45,077 nucleotides of DNA from a virus: the IMG/VR virus record IMGVR_UViG_3300025121_000079, positions 1 to 45,077 of that record; one strand, written 5' to 3'. The translations under genes were made by a program, and so were the position numbers. Position 1 is the stretch's first letter; each line of letters opens with the position of its first letter. Shown piece after piece: positions 7,800 through 15,353 of the stretch. The notes beneath the pieces are model-generated. The model was not told where the DNA came from, did not search any database, and saw only the letters and a list, made by a program, of their open reading frames with translations.

Positions 7800-8476
7800 C
7801 TAAATTCCTCCACTTTTTTGGATGATGTATTAAAATACTCTAATCTTTCATTATCACATCCTAATGCCCATAAATCATAATTTACATTTTTAATTCTATT
7901 CCCTAGTACTTTGGAGTGACCAAATATTTGAGGAATGTCATAAAATTTTTCATCTCTGTAATCCGCCCAAAATATTCCTCCAAAAGGATCTCTTCCACCA
8001 CGGCAACGCGGAATATTGAATATAACGCTTCCTTTCTTCCTACTTTTTAAAAACTCATTCCATTCCGCTATCAATATTTCAGATACGGAATTTTCTTTCA
8101 TTGCTCCTTTTATAAAACGTTGAGAAAGCCCCTCAGAAATTCCACCATGGGTAATTACAAATCCATCTACTTCTGTTACAGGAACAAATCGGTCAATAAA
8201 CTCCTCATAAATTTCATTTAATCCTTTAGTCATATGATAATTATATCCAGAACACATAAACGGAGAATTGGTGAGATAGTGAATATCATGATTTCCCAAA
8301 AGTAATATGGCATCTGATTCTATTACTTTTTTCAAGGTATACAATATTTCTTCGTCTGAAGCATTAAAAGAATCCACATAATCCCCGGTGAAAATATGAG
8401 TTTCCTCAGGTTTATATTTCAAAAACTTTTCTACTTTTGATAGCCTTCCGTGAACATCGCCAATTACTAATGCCAT
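7796..8476 (-). CDS. calcineurin-like metallophosphoesterase (PPP family-like)
   Basis: All five metal-binding motifs are visible in order: GDVHG (residues 6-10), GDYVD, GNHD, THGG and GHS. This is the pattern of bacterial and phage serine/threonine-type phosphatases and related diadenosine polyphosphate hydrolases such as lambda PP or ApaH. At 226 aa it is close to lambda phosphatase in length. Substrate is not predictable: phosphoprotein, nucleotide or cyclic nucleotide are possible. It overlaps the upstream SLOG gene by one base (TAATG), so the two are co-translated. RBS AAGGAGGAAATA. Confidence 0.9.
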   Translation of the reverse strand: MALVIGDVHGRLSKVEKFLKYKPEETHIFTGDYVDSFNASDEEILYTLKKVIESDAILLLGNHDIHYLTNSPFMCSGYNYHMTKGLNEIYEEFIDRFVPVTEVDGFVITHGGISEGLSQRFIKGAMKENSVSEILIAEWNEFLKSRKKGSVIFNIPRCRGGRDPFGGIFWADYRDEKFYDIPQIFGHSKVLGNRIKNVNYDLWALGCDNERLEYFNTSSKKVEEFR

Positions 8477-8958
8477 TATTTCCTCCTTGTTTCTCGGAAT
8501 AATTCAATTAGAAATGCATATGCTTCCCTATAGATTCCAGGATGTTTATCTTCACTGGGACCGGCTACGTTCAAAATATAAATCCCTTGGGCAAGAATCC
8601 AATCTTTAGCGGAGGTAAAGGGAAGGGGCATTCCATTAGGAAACGCTTCATTGTAAGGGACCATTATATAAGGTTTTTCCCAAGTTTTAAGAATTGTTAA
8701 GGTCAACTCCGTTCCTCTTGAATACTTTCCATCGGTATAAATTAATGTTCCGTCAGAATCCTCAACGTTTAATCTTGTTCGTGGAGGATAAGTAGCAGAA
8801 ATAGTTTCCATCAATTTATACTTAGCAGGAATAACTCCATCTTTCGCTGTCCTCCCCTTTGGGCACCAACCTCCGTGGGGTATACCTAGTTCTATGGCGG
8901 CATCGAGTGCTGCCCTATCGACGCCCACTTGTCCACCACTGATCACTTTTTCAAGCAT
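8476..8958 (-). CDS. cpYpsA/SLOG family protein (putative molybdenum-carrier annotation)
   Basis: The N-terminus (SGGQVGVDRAALDAAIELG followed by GGWCPKGR and DG) and the later YSRGTELTL segment match the circularly permuted YpsA branch of the SLOG superfamily (Pfam MoCo_carrier). SLOG domains are Rossmann-like folds that bind nucleotides or nucleotide-derived ligands; in several conflict systems they act as sensors of NAD-derived or cyclic-nucleotide signals. The 'molybdenum carrier' name comes from a single structure and is probably misleading here. Co-translated with a phosphoesterase. Confidence 0.88.
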   Translation of the reverse strand: MLEKVISGGQVGVDRAALDAAIELGIPHGGWCPKGRTAKDGVIPAKYKLMETISATYPPRTRLNVEDSDGTLIYTDGKYSRGTELTLTILKTWEKPYIMVPYNEAFPNGMPLPFTSAKDWILAQGIYILNVAGPSEDKHPGIYREAYAFLIELFRETRRK

Positions 8959-9136
8959 TATTTTTCTCCTTCATAAACTGGTAAATAGTTACTCCACTTT
9001 TTTCTTTCCACCCTAATCGTCGGGCGTGGGATCTTACACACCCCTGGGTACAGTATCCAGCAATCTCCGTACTGGAATCCCTAAAGTTATATTGAAATCC
9101 ACAACCTTTACAAGTATTCGTTGGATGTTCAAGCAT
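8951..9136 (-). CDS. zinc-finger protein, 61 aa
   Basis: CKGC at residues 9-12 and C-x3-C/C-x-H candidates at about 29-37 form a zinc site. Basic central part. RBS GAGGGGAGGTAGCC, 8-base overlaps on both sides. Function unknown. Confidence 0.75.
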   Translation of the reverse strand: MLEHPTNTCKGCGFQYNFRDSSTEIAGYCTQGCVRSHARRLGWKEKSGVTIYQFMKEKNNA

Positions 9137-9452
9137 GGCTACCTCCCCTCTTCATCGGTTTCTGATTTCCAATCTTATGTAAACCACATCTAAATACGGG
9201 ATCCAGTGTAGTGGTATACCATTCCCCTCGGTACTTGAATGCCCACTGATCAGCCCCCGGAGACACTGGCCTACCTGTACGAGTTACAACCTCCTTCAGT
9301 TCCCCATTCTCACCGTAAATGGCGATGGGCATATTTTCTAATCTTGTTGGTTCATTCCATTCCCCCTTGGTAACCAAACGGGATTTTGGTAGGGAAACTT
9401 TGAATTTCTTTTCCGGTTGGCCGTAAATCTTAGGAACAGCGATTTCTGGCAT
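9129..9452 (-). CDS. hypothetical protein, 107 aa
   Basis: Beta-rich sequence with a GENGELKEVVTRTGRPVS segment and a FKYRGEWYTTTLDP stretch. RBS is only a GGGGG run. No recognised domain. Confidence 0.75.
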   Translation of the reverse strand: MPEIAVPKIYGQPEKKFKVSLPKSRLVTKGEWNEPTRLENMPIAIYGENGELKEVVTRTGRPVSPGADQWAFKYRGEWYTTTLDPVFRCGLHKIGNQKPMKRGGSHA

Positions 9453-9466
9453 GAAGGCCCCCTTTA

Positions 9467-9625
9467 TTAAGATTTGAATTCATATACTTCTACAATTTCA
9501 GAACTATTGTATTCTACTTCACTAAAAGGAAAACCATTGTTTTCAAATTTTTCTCTCGCTTCTATTTCAGAATTTGCTTCTACCTCAACGCTTTTCCTTT
9601 CATCCCAAACAATGGTAAATTTCAT
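9467..9625 (-). CDS. hypothetical acidic protein, 52 aa
   Basis: ATG at 9625 sits in a TAATG overlap with the upstream stop, after AAAGGAGAAAAA. The sequence (MKFTIVWDERKSVEVEA start, then an EIEAREKFE helix and a YEF end) has the look of the small beta-alpha-beta proteins common in phage early operons. Function unknown. Confidence 0.75.
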   Translation of the reverse strand: MKFTIVWDERKSVEVEANSEIEAREKFENNGFPFSEVEYNSSEIVEVYEFKS

Positions 9626-9819
9626 TATTTTTCTCCTTTGATAATATTTTTCATATCCTTAGCATAATCAGGCATTTCCTTTTCCAATTCTGCAGTAGCG
9701 TCCCTATACCTACATTTATGGCCATCTGACCATGGTAGTCCCGTTGGATACTCTATGGACATAACTTCCATTCCACAATTGGGGTCGGTACATTTCCACC
9801 ATTTATATTCTTTTGTCAT
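9625..9819 (-). CDS. zinc-ribbon protein, 64 aa
   Basis: CTDPNC and a later HKC form a rubredoxin-like metal site around residues 10-36. Overlaps the upstream gene by 17 bases; RBS GAAGGGAATAT. Function unknown. Confidence 0.75.
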   Translation of the reverse strand: MTKEYKWWKCTDPNCGMEVMSIEYPTGLPWSDGHKCRYRDATAELEKEMPDYAKDMKNIIKGEK

Positions 9820-10099
9820 ATATTCCCTTCTTTGCGTCAGATATGGTATCTTTGATAGATTCTATTAATTCTTTATCTTGGTTTGGGTACACGTCCGTCT
9901 CTATACGATGCAAAGCATCTTCAAGTAATTTCAACATCGTTGGAGCCTCTTTAATCAAATTGGAATACTTATCAAAAAGTGGATTTCTCTTGTTTCCCTC
10001 TTCATAGGGTTGAAAACTAACTTTAGCAATTCTTTCTCCCTTGTTATCATTAATTCCATGTCCGTCAAATCTCCAAGGGGCATTATATTCATTACTCAT
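9803..10099 (-). CDS. hypothetical protein, 98 aa
   Basis: The N-terminus (APWRFDGHGINDNKGERIAKV) followed by a helix (LLEDALHRIETD) is a layout found in many unnamed phage proteins in which a small beta sheet recording 'remaining days' type motifs precedes a helix; I cannot assign a role. RBS GGGAGAGAAAAA, ATGA-coupled upstream. Confidence 0.8.
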   Translation of the reverse strand: MSNEYNAPWRFDGHGINDNKGERIAKVSFQPYEEGNKRNPLFDKYSNLIKEAPTMLKLLEDALHRIETDVYPNQDKELIESIKDTISDAKKGIYDKRI

Positions 10100-10344
10100 T
10101 TTTTCTCTCCCTTTTCAGGGGCGTCGCACCCCTTGGCCGATTCCTCATCAGCAGAATACTTTCTGAATTGACTCATTTTGAACGTAGTTATTTCAACTTT
10201 ATACCAAATAAATATAGAGAATGCTTCATCGCATCCACCAATTTCATTATCACAACGAACTATTTTTGTTTCCCCGTGGTCTCCCCCTACCCTTTGTTCT
10301 ACCCCACAATATGGGCATTCTATTTTTTTGTATAAAATAGTCAT
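10096..10344 (-). CDS. zinc-ribbon protein, 82 aa
   Basis: CPYC at residues 10-13 and a C-x6-C (CDNEIGGC) pair give a four-cysteine ribbon, followed by beta strands (FSIFIWYKVEITTF). RBS GTGGAGGAAAAATC; ATGA-coupled on both sides. Function unknown. Confidence 0.78.
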   Translation of the reverse strand: MTILYKKIECPYCGVEQRVGGDHGETKIVRCDNEIGGCDEAFSIFIWYKVEITTFKMSQFRKYSADEESAKGCDAPEKGEKK

Positions 10345-10568
10345 GATTTTTCCTCCACATTACAGGCTGAACAAGGGCAATCGGATGTTAGAATGATTGT
10401 TCCATCCTTTACAAAACCTTCCCAACATTCCGGGCAAAGAGTTTGGTCAGCCCTAGTTTCACTTTGATATTTTTCAACGTAATGCATATAATTATAATCT
10501 TGAGTTTTCTTCCCACACTCATCACATTCAAATTCTGGAATTCCTGGATCATTCAAATTAGTAGGCAT
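10341..10568 (-). CDS. multi-zinc-ribbon protein, 75 aa
   Basis: Three cysteine pairs: CDEC, CPEC and CPCSAC. The first two form a ribbon around residues 15-49; the last is C-terminal. RBS AAGGAGGATAAATA. Function unknown. Confidence 0.75.
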   Translation of the reverse strand: MPTNLNDPGIPEFECDECGKKTQDYNYMHYVEKYQSETRADQTLCPECWEGFVKDGTIILTSDCPCSACNVEEKS

Positions 10569-10787
10569 TTATTTATCCTCCTTGTTTTTAATTGGGCAAC
10601 ATAATGCTATTGCTTCTCCGCTTACAAACATTTCATTTTGTTGGGGGTCAGTTTTTACTTCCATTTCCATTCTACATATAACGCAAACAGAAATTTGCCA
10701 AGTAATTCTACCTTGGAATCTATCCATTATATGCCCCCGAAACTTTGCGGCTTCTCTTGCATAAGTTCGGAGGGTAGATATTTTCAT
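10569..10787 (-). CDS. hypothetical protein, 72 aa
   Basis: Basic helical N-terminus and a central C-x2-C (CVIC). RBS AAAAGGAGAATAA; ATGA-coupled to the lipoprotein gene upstream. Function unknown. Confidence 0.75.
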   Translation of the reverse strand: MKISTLRTYAREAAKFRGHIMDRFQGRITWQISVCVICRMEMEVKTDPQQNEMFVSGEAIALCCPIKNKEDK

Positions 10788-10999
10788 TTATTCTCCTTTT
10801 GAATATGATGGTCAGGAGCAACCCTATCTCCCAAAAAGTTGTTATCCATTCTGTTGATAATATCTTCATTACTTTCTTGAACGAAAGGAACATTATCAGT
10901 AACCCATACTCCTTGCATAGTTTGTTCCTCTTTGGATTCCTCATATTCCCCACATCCTAACAACATAGGTATGACGATTAACAATGTTAATTTTTTCAT
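10784..10999 (-). CDS. small lipoprotein, 71 aa
   Basis: The N-terminus (MKKLTLLIVIPMLLGCGE) is a short signal peptide ending in a lipobox LLGC, with Cys16 as the predicted lipidated residue. The mature part is acidic and short. Phage lipoproteins act in the outer spanin role (Rz1) or as superinfection-exclusion factors; the early operon location favours the second, but this is inference. RBS GGGGGAGGGAAT. Confidence 0.8.
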   Translation of the reverse strand: MKKLTLLIVIPMLLGCGEYEESKEEQTMQGVWVTDNVPFVQESNEDIINRMDNNFLGDRVAPDHHIQKENK

Positions 11000-11562
11000 A
11001 TTCCCTCCCCCTTGAAATTCTTTTGTTCATGATAATGATCTATCACTGATTTGGCTTCCCCTAAAGCATTCTTTTCAGGATCTCCGTAGAATCCCCAGCA
11101 AGAATCTACGTGTTCCCCATCTTTTTCAATTACATACCCATAAATATTTCCTGTTAGATAGTTATCATATTCTTCTACTTCTGCTTTCAATTGTTTAAGT
11201 ACTTCATTAATTAATTTTTTGGTAATACGTTTAGCATTAAAATTCTTTTTAATATCTTCATATCTAACAAAGATATATCCTACTTGGCCAGAATCCCATG
11301 GGCAACTAAATCCGGTAGTATTCATAGTAATTCCAGAATGATCGTACAAGTAGAGTGGTAGGGAAAGTACGTCTTTTCTCTTGATCAAATCTTCTATTTC
11401 TTGAATACAATATCCGTGTCGATCTCCCAACTGATACTTACGATGCCAACAATACATGGCACCAAGATTGTCCCATTCCCGAGGGGAAGTAGGATTAACA
11501 TCTTGGTAAATTTGAATATCAAAACCTTTGTATTTCTCTTGATAAATAGAGTTATTTTTCAT
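10996..11562 (-). CDS. conserved phage protein with FSCPWDSGQVG motif, 188 aa
   Basis: The central motif (SLPLYLYDHSGITMNTTGF, then SCPWDSGQVGYIFV) is highly conserved in a phage family that I recognise by motif but that has no established function. The region after it is helical (KRITKKLINEVLKQLKAEVEEYDNY split) and a C-terminal WGFYGD segment follows. I choose the ATG at 11562, which overlaps the upstream gene by 11 bases; the frame is open to 11670 but that extension lies inside the upstream gene. The ribosome binding site is weak. Confidence 0.8.
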   Translation of the reverse strand: MKNNSIYQEKYKGFDIQIYQDVNPTSPREWDNLGAMYCWHRKYQLGDRHGYCIQEIEDLIKRKDVLSLPLYLYDHSGITMNTTGFSCPWDSGQVGYIFVRYEDIKKNFNAKRITKKLINEVLKQLKAEVEEYDNYLTGNIYGYVIEKDGEHVDSCWGFYGDPEKNALGEAKSVIDHYHEQKNFKGEGI

Positions 11563-11773
11563 TTCTTTTTTGCCCCCCAGTAGATTTTGATGTTGGTGAT
11601 ACCCAGGGGGTTGGAACCGTTTTACACCCACAGACCACGCATCGCTTCGGGTAAAATGGAACTGCTGCAAGGGATACTCCCATTGTTACACACGCCCCTA
11701 AGAACGTCCCCATTCCAACTATTCTCTTATGTCCGGTAACTTTTTCACAATTCTTGCAATATTCTTGTATCAT
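11552..11773 (-). CDS. membrane-anchored zinc-ribbon-like protein, 73 aa
   Basis: CKNC at 6-9 and CVVCGC near 45 flank a hydrophobic stretch (GTFLGACVTMGVSLAAVPF) long enough for one membrane span or a hydrophobic hairpin. The C-terminus is polar. Function unknown. Confidence 0.7.
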   Translation of the reverse strand: MIQEYCKNCEKVTGHKRIVGMGTFLGACVTMGVSLAAVPFYPKRCVVCGCKTVPTPWVSPTSKSTGGQKRNEK

Positions 11774-11961
11774 CTTTTCGCCGCCTTTCCTGTTACCTTC
11801 ATGGTGTATTTCTCCCCCACCCAGGTAACTTTGGTATCCAATCCCGATGAGAATCCTACGTGGTATCCTACGGAGAATGCTAACATAGCAAATAATAGGG
11901 CTACTGCTAATGTTCCTAAATAATCCATTAACTTGTTCAATATTTTCCAGAAAGTTTCCAT
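11770..11961 (-). CDS. small single-span membrane protein, 63 aa
   Basis: I place the start at 11961, after AAAGGAGAACCTA and sharing bases with the upstream stop (TAATG); a longer frame to 11994 lies in the upstream gene. One transmembrane segment (LGTLAVALLFAMLAFSVGY) is followed by a short basic tail. Function unknown. Confidence 0.78.
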   Translation of the reverse strand: METFWKILNKLMDYLGTLAVALLFAMLAFSVGYHVGFSSGLDTKVTWVGEKYTMKVTGKAAKR

Positions 11962-12287
11962 TAGGTTCTCCTTTTGATAGGATTTCTTTCCCAAATTATC
12001 ATTGATAATGCGAATTCTTCCATATCTATACCTTTGTGCTTATTCATTTCATAATTGAATTTGAATATTTTTTGCACTGTTTGAACCCTTCGCCCTTTCG
12101 CCCATTCTAATAATTCAGGAGAATCCATAATTGTTTTTCCTGATTTGGAGGTAACAAAGTGAAAGGGATAAAAATACCACTTACTTCCCAAATTTCCCGA
12201 GTGGTGCCATGCTTCCTTCGTAATTTTAAAGATGGGGCTTTCTGTTACATAGTCCCCATCAAAACTCATACAGATCAACTTTCTCAT
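11961..12287 (-). CDS. hypothetical protein, 108 aa
   Basis: Basic, aromatic-rich protein (SKWYFYPFHFVTS) with a helical C-terminus. RBS GGAGAAGGAGGTATC. No recognised domain. Confidence 0.75.
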   Translation of the reverse strand: MRKLICMSFDGDYVTESPIFKITKEAWHHSGNLGSKWYFYPFHFVTSKSGKTIMDSPELLEWAKGRRVQTVQKIFKFNYEMNKHKGIDMEEFALSMIIWERNPIKRRT

Positions 12288-12305
12288 GATACCTCCTTCT
12301 CCCCT

Positions 12306-12509
12306 TTACTTAGCAGGGTGTTTTGTTCCCTCAAAATCCATATGAATTACATTTAAATCGTGCCTATTACACCATACTTGAATTCCCTTTGCTGTCCATC
12401 CTGCTTGAGTTCGAGACCATTCCATTGGGGATACCCCATCGGGAATTTCCTCCAAGCACTTCTTACAATGAAGATATGCACCAATTTCATTCGGAATAAC
12501 TTTTTTCAT
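12306..12509 (-). CDS. hypothetical zinc-binding protein, 67 aa
   Basis: Start at 12509 chosen for AAAGGAGGGGAGAAC just before it. CKKC at about residues 15-18 plus a later WCNRH (C..H) could bind zinc. This C-x2-C ... IQVWC(N/H)RHxxNVxHxDF pattern recurs in small phage and bacterial proteins without a known role. Confidence 0.78.
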   Translation of the reverse strand: MKKVIPNEIGAYLHCKKCLEEIPDGVSPMEWSRTQAGWTAKGIQVWCNRHDLNVIHMDFEGTKHPAK

Positions 12510-12523
12510 GTTCTCCCCTCCTT

Positions 12524-12871
12524 TCATTTATGCCAGGCTATTTCACTATCTTCTTGAGTCATTCTCTTGCTTCCCTTCGGGAGTTTGTCTAAACCAAATG
12601 GGCAGGAAAGTTCTGGAACGTGTTCTTCTCCGTTGTATCGAAAGACGACCCAACACCCCCACATACCTATGGGTTTACGAACGAACGTATGGAGAATGGG
12701 GTGGGTTTTCCCACATTTGGAACATTTGAAGGGTTCCTCCCAATTTGCTCCAAATTTACAAGTTCCGTCAGTAGGAAACTCAATTTCCTTTCTACCTGGG
12801 ATTGTTTTATATACCTCAATATGTACCCCGCTCTTATCTACCTTTCCTCTGAACTGAAGTAGGGAACTCAT
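12524..12871 (-). CDS. hypothetical zinc-knuckle protein, 115 aa
   Basis: CSKCGKTHPILH in the middle is a zinc knuckle; the rest looks beta-rich. ATGA-coupled to the upstream gene; Shine-Dalgarno is GGTGGTATTGAT, modest. Function unknown. Confidence 0.75.
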   Translation of the reverse strand: MSSLLQFRGKVDKSGVHIEVYKTIPGRKEIEFPTDGTCKFGANWEEPFKCSKCGKTHPILHTFVRKPIGMWGCWVVFRYNGEEHVPELSCPFGLDKLPKGSKRMTQEDSEIAWHK

Positions 12872-13089
12872 ATCAATACCACCGTTTCTTCCCCATTTTC
12901 CGGGTCTTTTCCTTCCTCTGGAACGGTGAATTTATTATGATATTCTGACCACTCTACCTTGCAAGATTCTACTCCAAGAATTGATCCTGCTATAGTAGTT
13001 CTCCAGTAATCCCCTGAAGGATAAGCCATTCTCACGGGCAAATCTTCATCAAATTCTTCCAACTTCCTAATTAATTCTCTTACTGTCAT
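12868..13089 (-). CDS. conserved small phage protein (MTVRELI...FDEDLPV type), 73 aa
   Basis: The opening TVRELIRKLEEFDEDLPVR is a widespread pattern in small phage and bacterial proteins, followed by a beta segment that contains the expected GxxSxxxV-like turn. These proteins are uncharacterised. RBS AAGGAGGGTACG; ATGA-coupled on both sides. Confidence 0.85.
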   Translation of the reverse strand: MTVRELIRKLEEFDEDLPVRMAYPSGDYWRTTIAGSILGVESCKVEWSEYHNKFTVPEEGKDPENGEETVVLI

Positions 13090-13346
13090 CGTACCCTCCT
13101 TACCAACATAGTTGGCTTTGCAGGTTCCTCTTCAATTGGTTCAAATACGGCCCCAAGCTGCTCAGTTATCCAAAGCGGTTCTCTACTATTTTCATATAAC
13201 CATTTGTTAGTCATAAACGATTTCCCAGCAGAAAAAAGTAAATTAACTATTTTGAGCACTTCGTAATTTCCTTCGGGGAAATTGGCTATTGGTGGCGTAG
13301 TAACGCGACCAATTACCTTCAACCCAAAGTATTCTGCTGGTGTCAT
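13086..13346 (-). CDS. hypothetical protein, 86 aa
   Basis: Mixed alpha/beta protein without cysteine pairs; C-terminus KPTMLVRRVR basic. RBS GGAGATGTTGAATAA; ATGA-coupled on both sides. Function unknown. Confidence 0.75.
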   Translation of the reverse strand: MTPAEYFGLKVIGRVTTPPIANFPEGNYEVLKIVNLLFSAGKSFMTNKWLYENSREPLWITEQLGAVFEPIEEEPAKPTMLVRRVR

Positions 13347-13588
13347 TTATTCAACATCTCCTTCAATTTCTCTTGAACATATTCCAAATGCCCTCCACTT
13401 TCTGCTCCGTGCTCAATTCTACAATTCACTTCTGAGTAAATATCTCTGATAGATTGCCTTATAGACGATATTTGTTTTTCTGCGCTATCTAATACATCCT
13501 CCATGATCCCCATAACAGTAGAGGGACTATTGATTAATGCCTGAGCCGTCAATTTAAGAACTTCATCCTTGGCCATATCTACTTTCAT
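13343..13588 (-). CDS. hypothetical helical protein, 81 aa
   Basis: I choose the ATG at 13588: GAAGGATGAACAA precedes it and it makes an ATGA overlap with the upstream stop, as elsewhere in this operon, while the frame open to 13621 would overlap 37 bases. The product is almost entirely helical, possibly a coiled coil (QISSIRQSIRDIYSEVN). Confidence 0.75.
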   Translation of the reverse strand: MKVDMAKDEVLKLTAQALINSPSTVMGIMEDVLDSAEKQISSIRQSIRDIYSEVNCRIEHGAESGGHLEYVQEKLKEMLNK

Positions 13589-13836
13589 TTGTTCATCCTT
13601 CTCAGAAGTGGATTTAACCATTCCTTGTAAGGTTTCATTTTGACCTCAAACTTGGGATCGGTGAAATGTATACCATTACAATATTGACGATTACCATCTA
13701 AATGAGCACAAACTGTATACGTATCAAGTAGCCTTTTTGACCCAGGAATATCATATCCCTCCACTGATATAGGATACCCACACTTATGGCAAACCTTTAC
13801 TCCGATGACTCGGTCAACTATGTATTCTTTGCTCAT
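13585..13836 (-). CDS. zinc-binding protein, 83 aa
   Basis: Start at 13836 follows GGAGGTGGCGATATA and shares bases with the upstream stop (TAATG). CHKC at residues 16-19 with a later C..H and C at about 44-52 (CAHLDGNRQYC) gives a plausible zinc site. Function unknown. Confidence 0.75.
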   Translation of the reverse strand: MSKEYIVDRVIGVKVCHKCGYPISVEGYDIPGSKRLLDTYTVCAHLDGNRQYCNGIHFTDPKFEVKMKPYKEWLNPLLRRMNK

Positions 13837-14222
13837 TATATCGCCACCTCCATGATGGCCATGTAGCCGTTCATTTTTGTTGCCCAATATTCCTCCGCTT
13901 CCTCTCTGGTGGAAAATAGTTTGGCAGATCCGTCTTTATCACTAACCACAACGGCATCACTTCCGTTCAACTCAAACCAATTGACGATGATAAAGGTTCC
14001 TTTCTTAATGGTACTACCAGGATTTTGAAGTTCCTGATGATCTTTCTCACACAGAATGGCAATAATCCCTGATTCTGATTTATATAAATATCCAAAATTA
14101 TACTTTTCCCCTTCCCCCAATTCTATTTCGCATTGATCACAAAATATTTTCTCTTCTGGATTAAGCTCAAATTTTCCAATTAACATAAATTTGGTGAAAT
14201 TATCTCCTAATATATGTATCAT
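13836..14222 (-). CDS. hypothetical protein with zinc-ribbon-like N-terminus, 128 aa
   Basis: The start at 14222 has AAAGGAGGACGGGGA and an ATGA overlap; the open frame upstream to 14282 is within the preceding gene. CDQC appears near residue 28 with another Cys near 58. The C-terminal 60 residues (VSDKDGSAKLFSTREEAEEYW) form a beta-beta-alpha unit typical of small phage proteins. Function unknown. Confidence 0.78.
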   Translation of the reverse strand: MIHILGDNFTKFMLIGKFELNPEEKIFCDQCEIELGEGEKYNFGYLYKSESGIIAILCEKDHQELQNPGSTIKKGTFIIVNWFELNGSDAVVVSDKDGSAKLFSTREEAEEYWATKMNGYMAIMEVAI

Positions 14223-14509
14223 TCCCCGTCCTCCTTTATTGGGTGATCTCCTTGACATTCTACACAAAGTCCCCATGCCCAATACTTAGGAAATACCTCA
14301 TTGAATATAGATTTTCCGCAACAACCGCAATGACCCCATCCTTGAAGTTCATTTGGGGAGTAGAAAGGAAGATCGAATTTTTTGATAACAGATCGAACAA
14401 TGGTAATGAGTAATCCTTTTAATTTGGGGAAATTAATTTGGTCGTGGGAATTTAGAACGTAAGGACGTACAGCAAAGTTTTTTCTCGTCACAGTCTTGCT
14501 CTCGGTCAT
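14219..14509 (-). CDS. zinc-ribbon protein, 96 aa
   Basis: The C-terminal half has CGCCGK and CVEC, a four-cysteine ribbon. The N-terminal half is basic. RBS AAGGAGGGCGCG. Function unknown. Confidence 0.75.
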   Translation of the reverse strand: MTESKTVTRKNFAVRPYVLNSHDQINFPKLKGLLITIVRSVIKKFDLPFYSPNELQGWGHCGCCGKSIFNEVFPKYWAWGLCVECQGDHPIKEDGE

Positions 14510-14587
14510 CGCGCCCTCCTTGATGTTTGAAGCGTATTGCTTATCTACCTATCAATTTTGATTTCTCCTCCTTCCTTATTCAACAAT

Positions 14588-14782
14588 TCATACAGTTCTA
14601 ACTACTGTGATAGCCTTACAATCAGGAATAGTACTTACTTCATCAAATACGACATTCGACCCCAACTCTAAATCCATTATTTTATCCACTTCGCTACTTG
14701 AAAAGTCGGACAATCGAATGAGATCAAGTAAAGATAAGTCATCATTTTTATCAACACCATCCGTAATTGTAAATCTTCTCAT
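14588..14782 (-). CDS. hypothetical protein, 64 aa
   Basis: Start at 14782 chosen for the strong AAAGGAGGAAAA; the frame continues upstream to 14875 but only through a terminator hairpin. Acidic, with a DLSLLDLIRLSDFS helix region. Function unknown. A 78-base spacer without recognisable content separates it from the next gene downstream. Confidence 0.7.
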   Translation of the reverse strand: MRRFTITDGVDKNDDLSLLDLIRLSDFSSSEVDKIMDLELGSNVVFDEVSTIPDCKAITVVRTV

Positions 14783-14803
14783 TTTTCCTCCTTTCTTCAG
14801 AAA

Positions 14804-14878
14804 AGGGTGGCGGGGCCTGGGGTTAGTTATCCAGGTTTCGGGGTGGGCGTGATCTCCACCACAACACCCCGCCACCCT
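14804..14878 (-). terminator. intrinsic-type terminator after the 148-aa gene
   Basis: A perfect 12-bp inverted repeat (AGGGTGGCGGGG at 14804-14815 against CCCCGCCACCCT at 14867-14878) encloses a 51-base loop with further pairing potential. On the minus strand it is followed by TTTT. It lies between the strongly biased 148-aa gene and the next gene, so it probably reduces read-through. Confidence 0.7.
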
Positions 14879-14885
14879 ATCTAAA

Positions 14886-15332
14886 TTAGGCGACCTTTGT
14901 GAACTTGTCCCCGTCCTTGGTCATGTAACCCATCCCGACCAGGAACTGCACCGCGAACTGAGCCACCGCCTTGGCTTCCTTCGGGTTGTTGGCCTTCTCG
15001 CTGGCCTTCTTCGTGGCGTAGAGAGAGTTGGCTCCGTCCACGATCTCCACCATCGTCAGAGGAGCCGTCATCCCCTTGATGAATTCGGTGGTGGCGTCCG
15101 CACGGCTGTATCCCGGAGTCAGACCCGCAGCCTTGGCCGCAGCCTTGGCCGCCTTCTCCGCTTCACGAGCCGCCTTGATCTCATCCTTCAACTTCTTCTC
15201 CTGAGCCTTCAGTGCCGCGACCTGCGCTTTGATTTCTTCCTTCGTCATGATTTCGCCCTCCTTCGGGGTGGGTTCCTTGGTCCCTTGAACCAAGGTCAGG
15301 TTGGATTTCATTGAACGCTCTGCTTTCGCCAT
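14886..15332 (-). CDS. probable abundant DNA-binding-type protein, coiled coil plus small helical domain, 148 aa
   Basis: Start at 15332 follows GGAGGGAATGT; an upstream in-frame ATG at 15353 has a poorer context. Residues about 25-70 are a Lys/Glu/Ala-rich coiled coil (KAQEKKLKDEIKAAREAEK), then a linker, then a C-terminal domain of about 80 residues that ends in a wing-like hairpin (GYMTKDGDKFTKVA). Codons are strikingly C/G-ending compared with the AT-rich neighbours, as in the capsid gene, which fits very high expression. It is a clear paralogue of the rightward 134-aa protein at 22607. A role as nucleoid-like or regulatory DNA-binding protein is inference. Confidence 0.85.
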   Translation of the reverse strand: MAKAERSMKSNLTLVQGTKEPTPKEGEIMTKEEIKAQVAALKAQEKKLKDEIKAAREAEKAAKAAAKAAGLTPGYSRADATTEFIKGMTAPLTMVEIVDGANSLYATKKASEKANNPKEAKAVAQFAVQFLVGMGYMTKDGDKFTKVA

Positions 15333-15353
15333 ACATTCCCTCCGTTCAAACAT

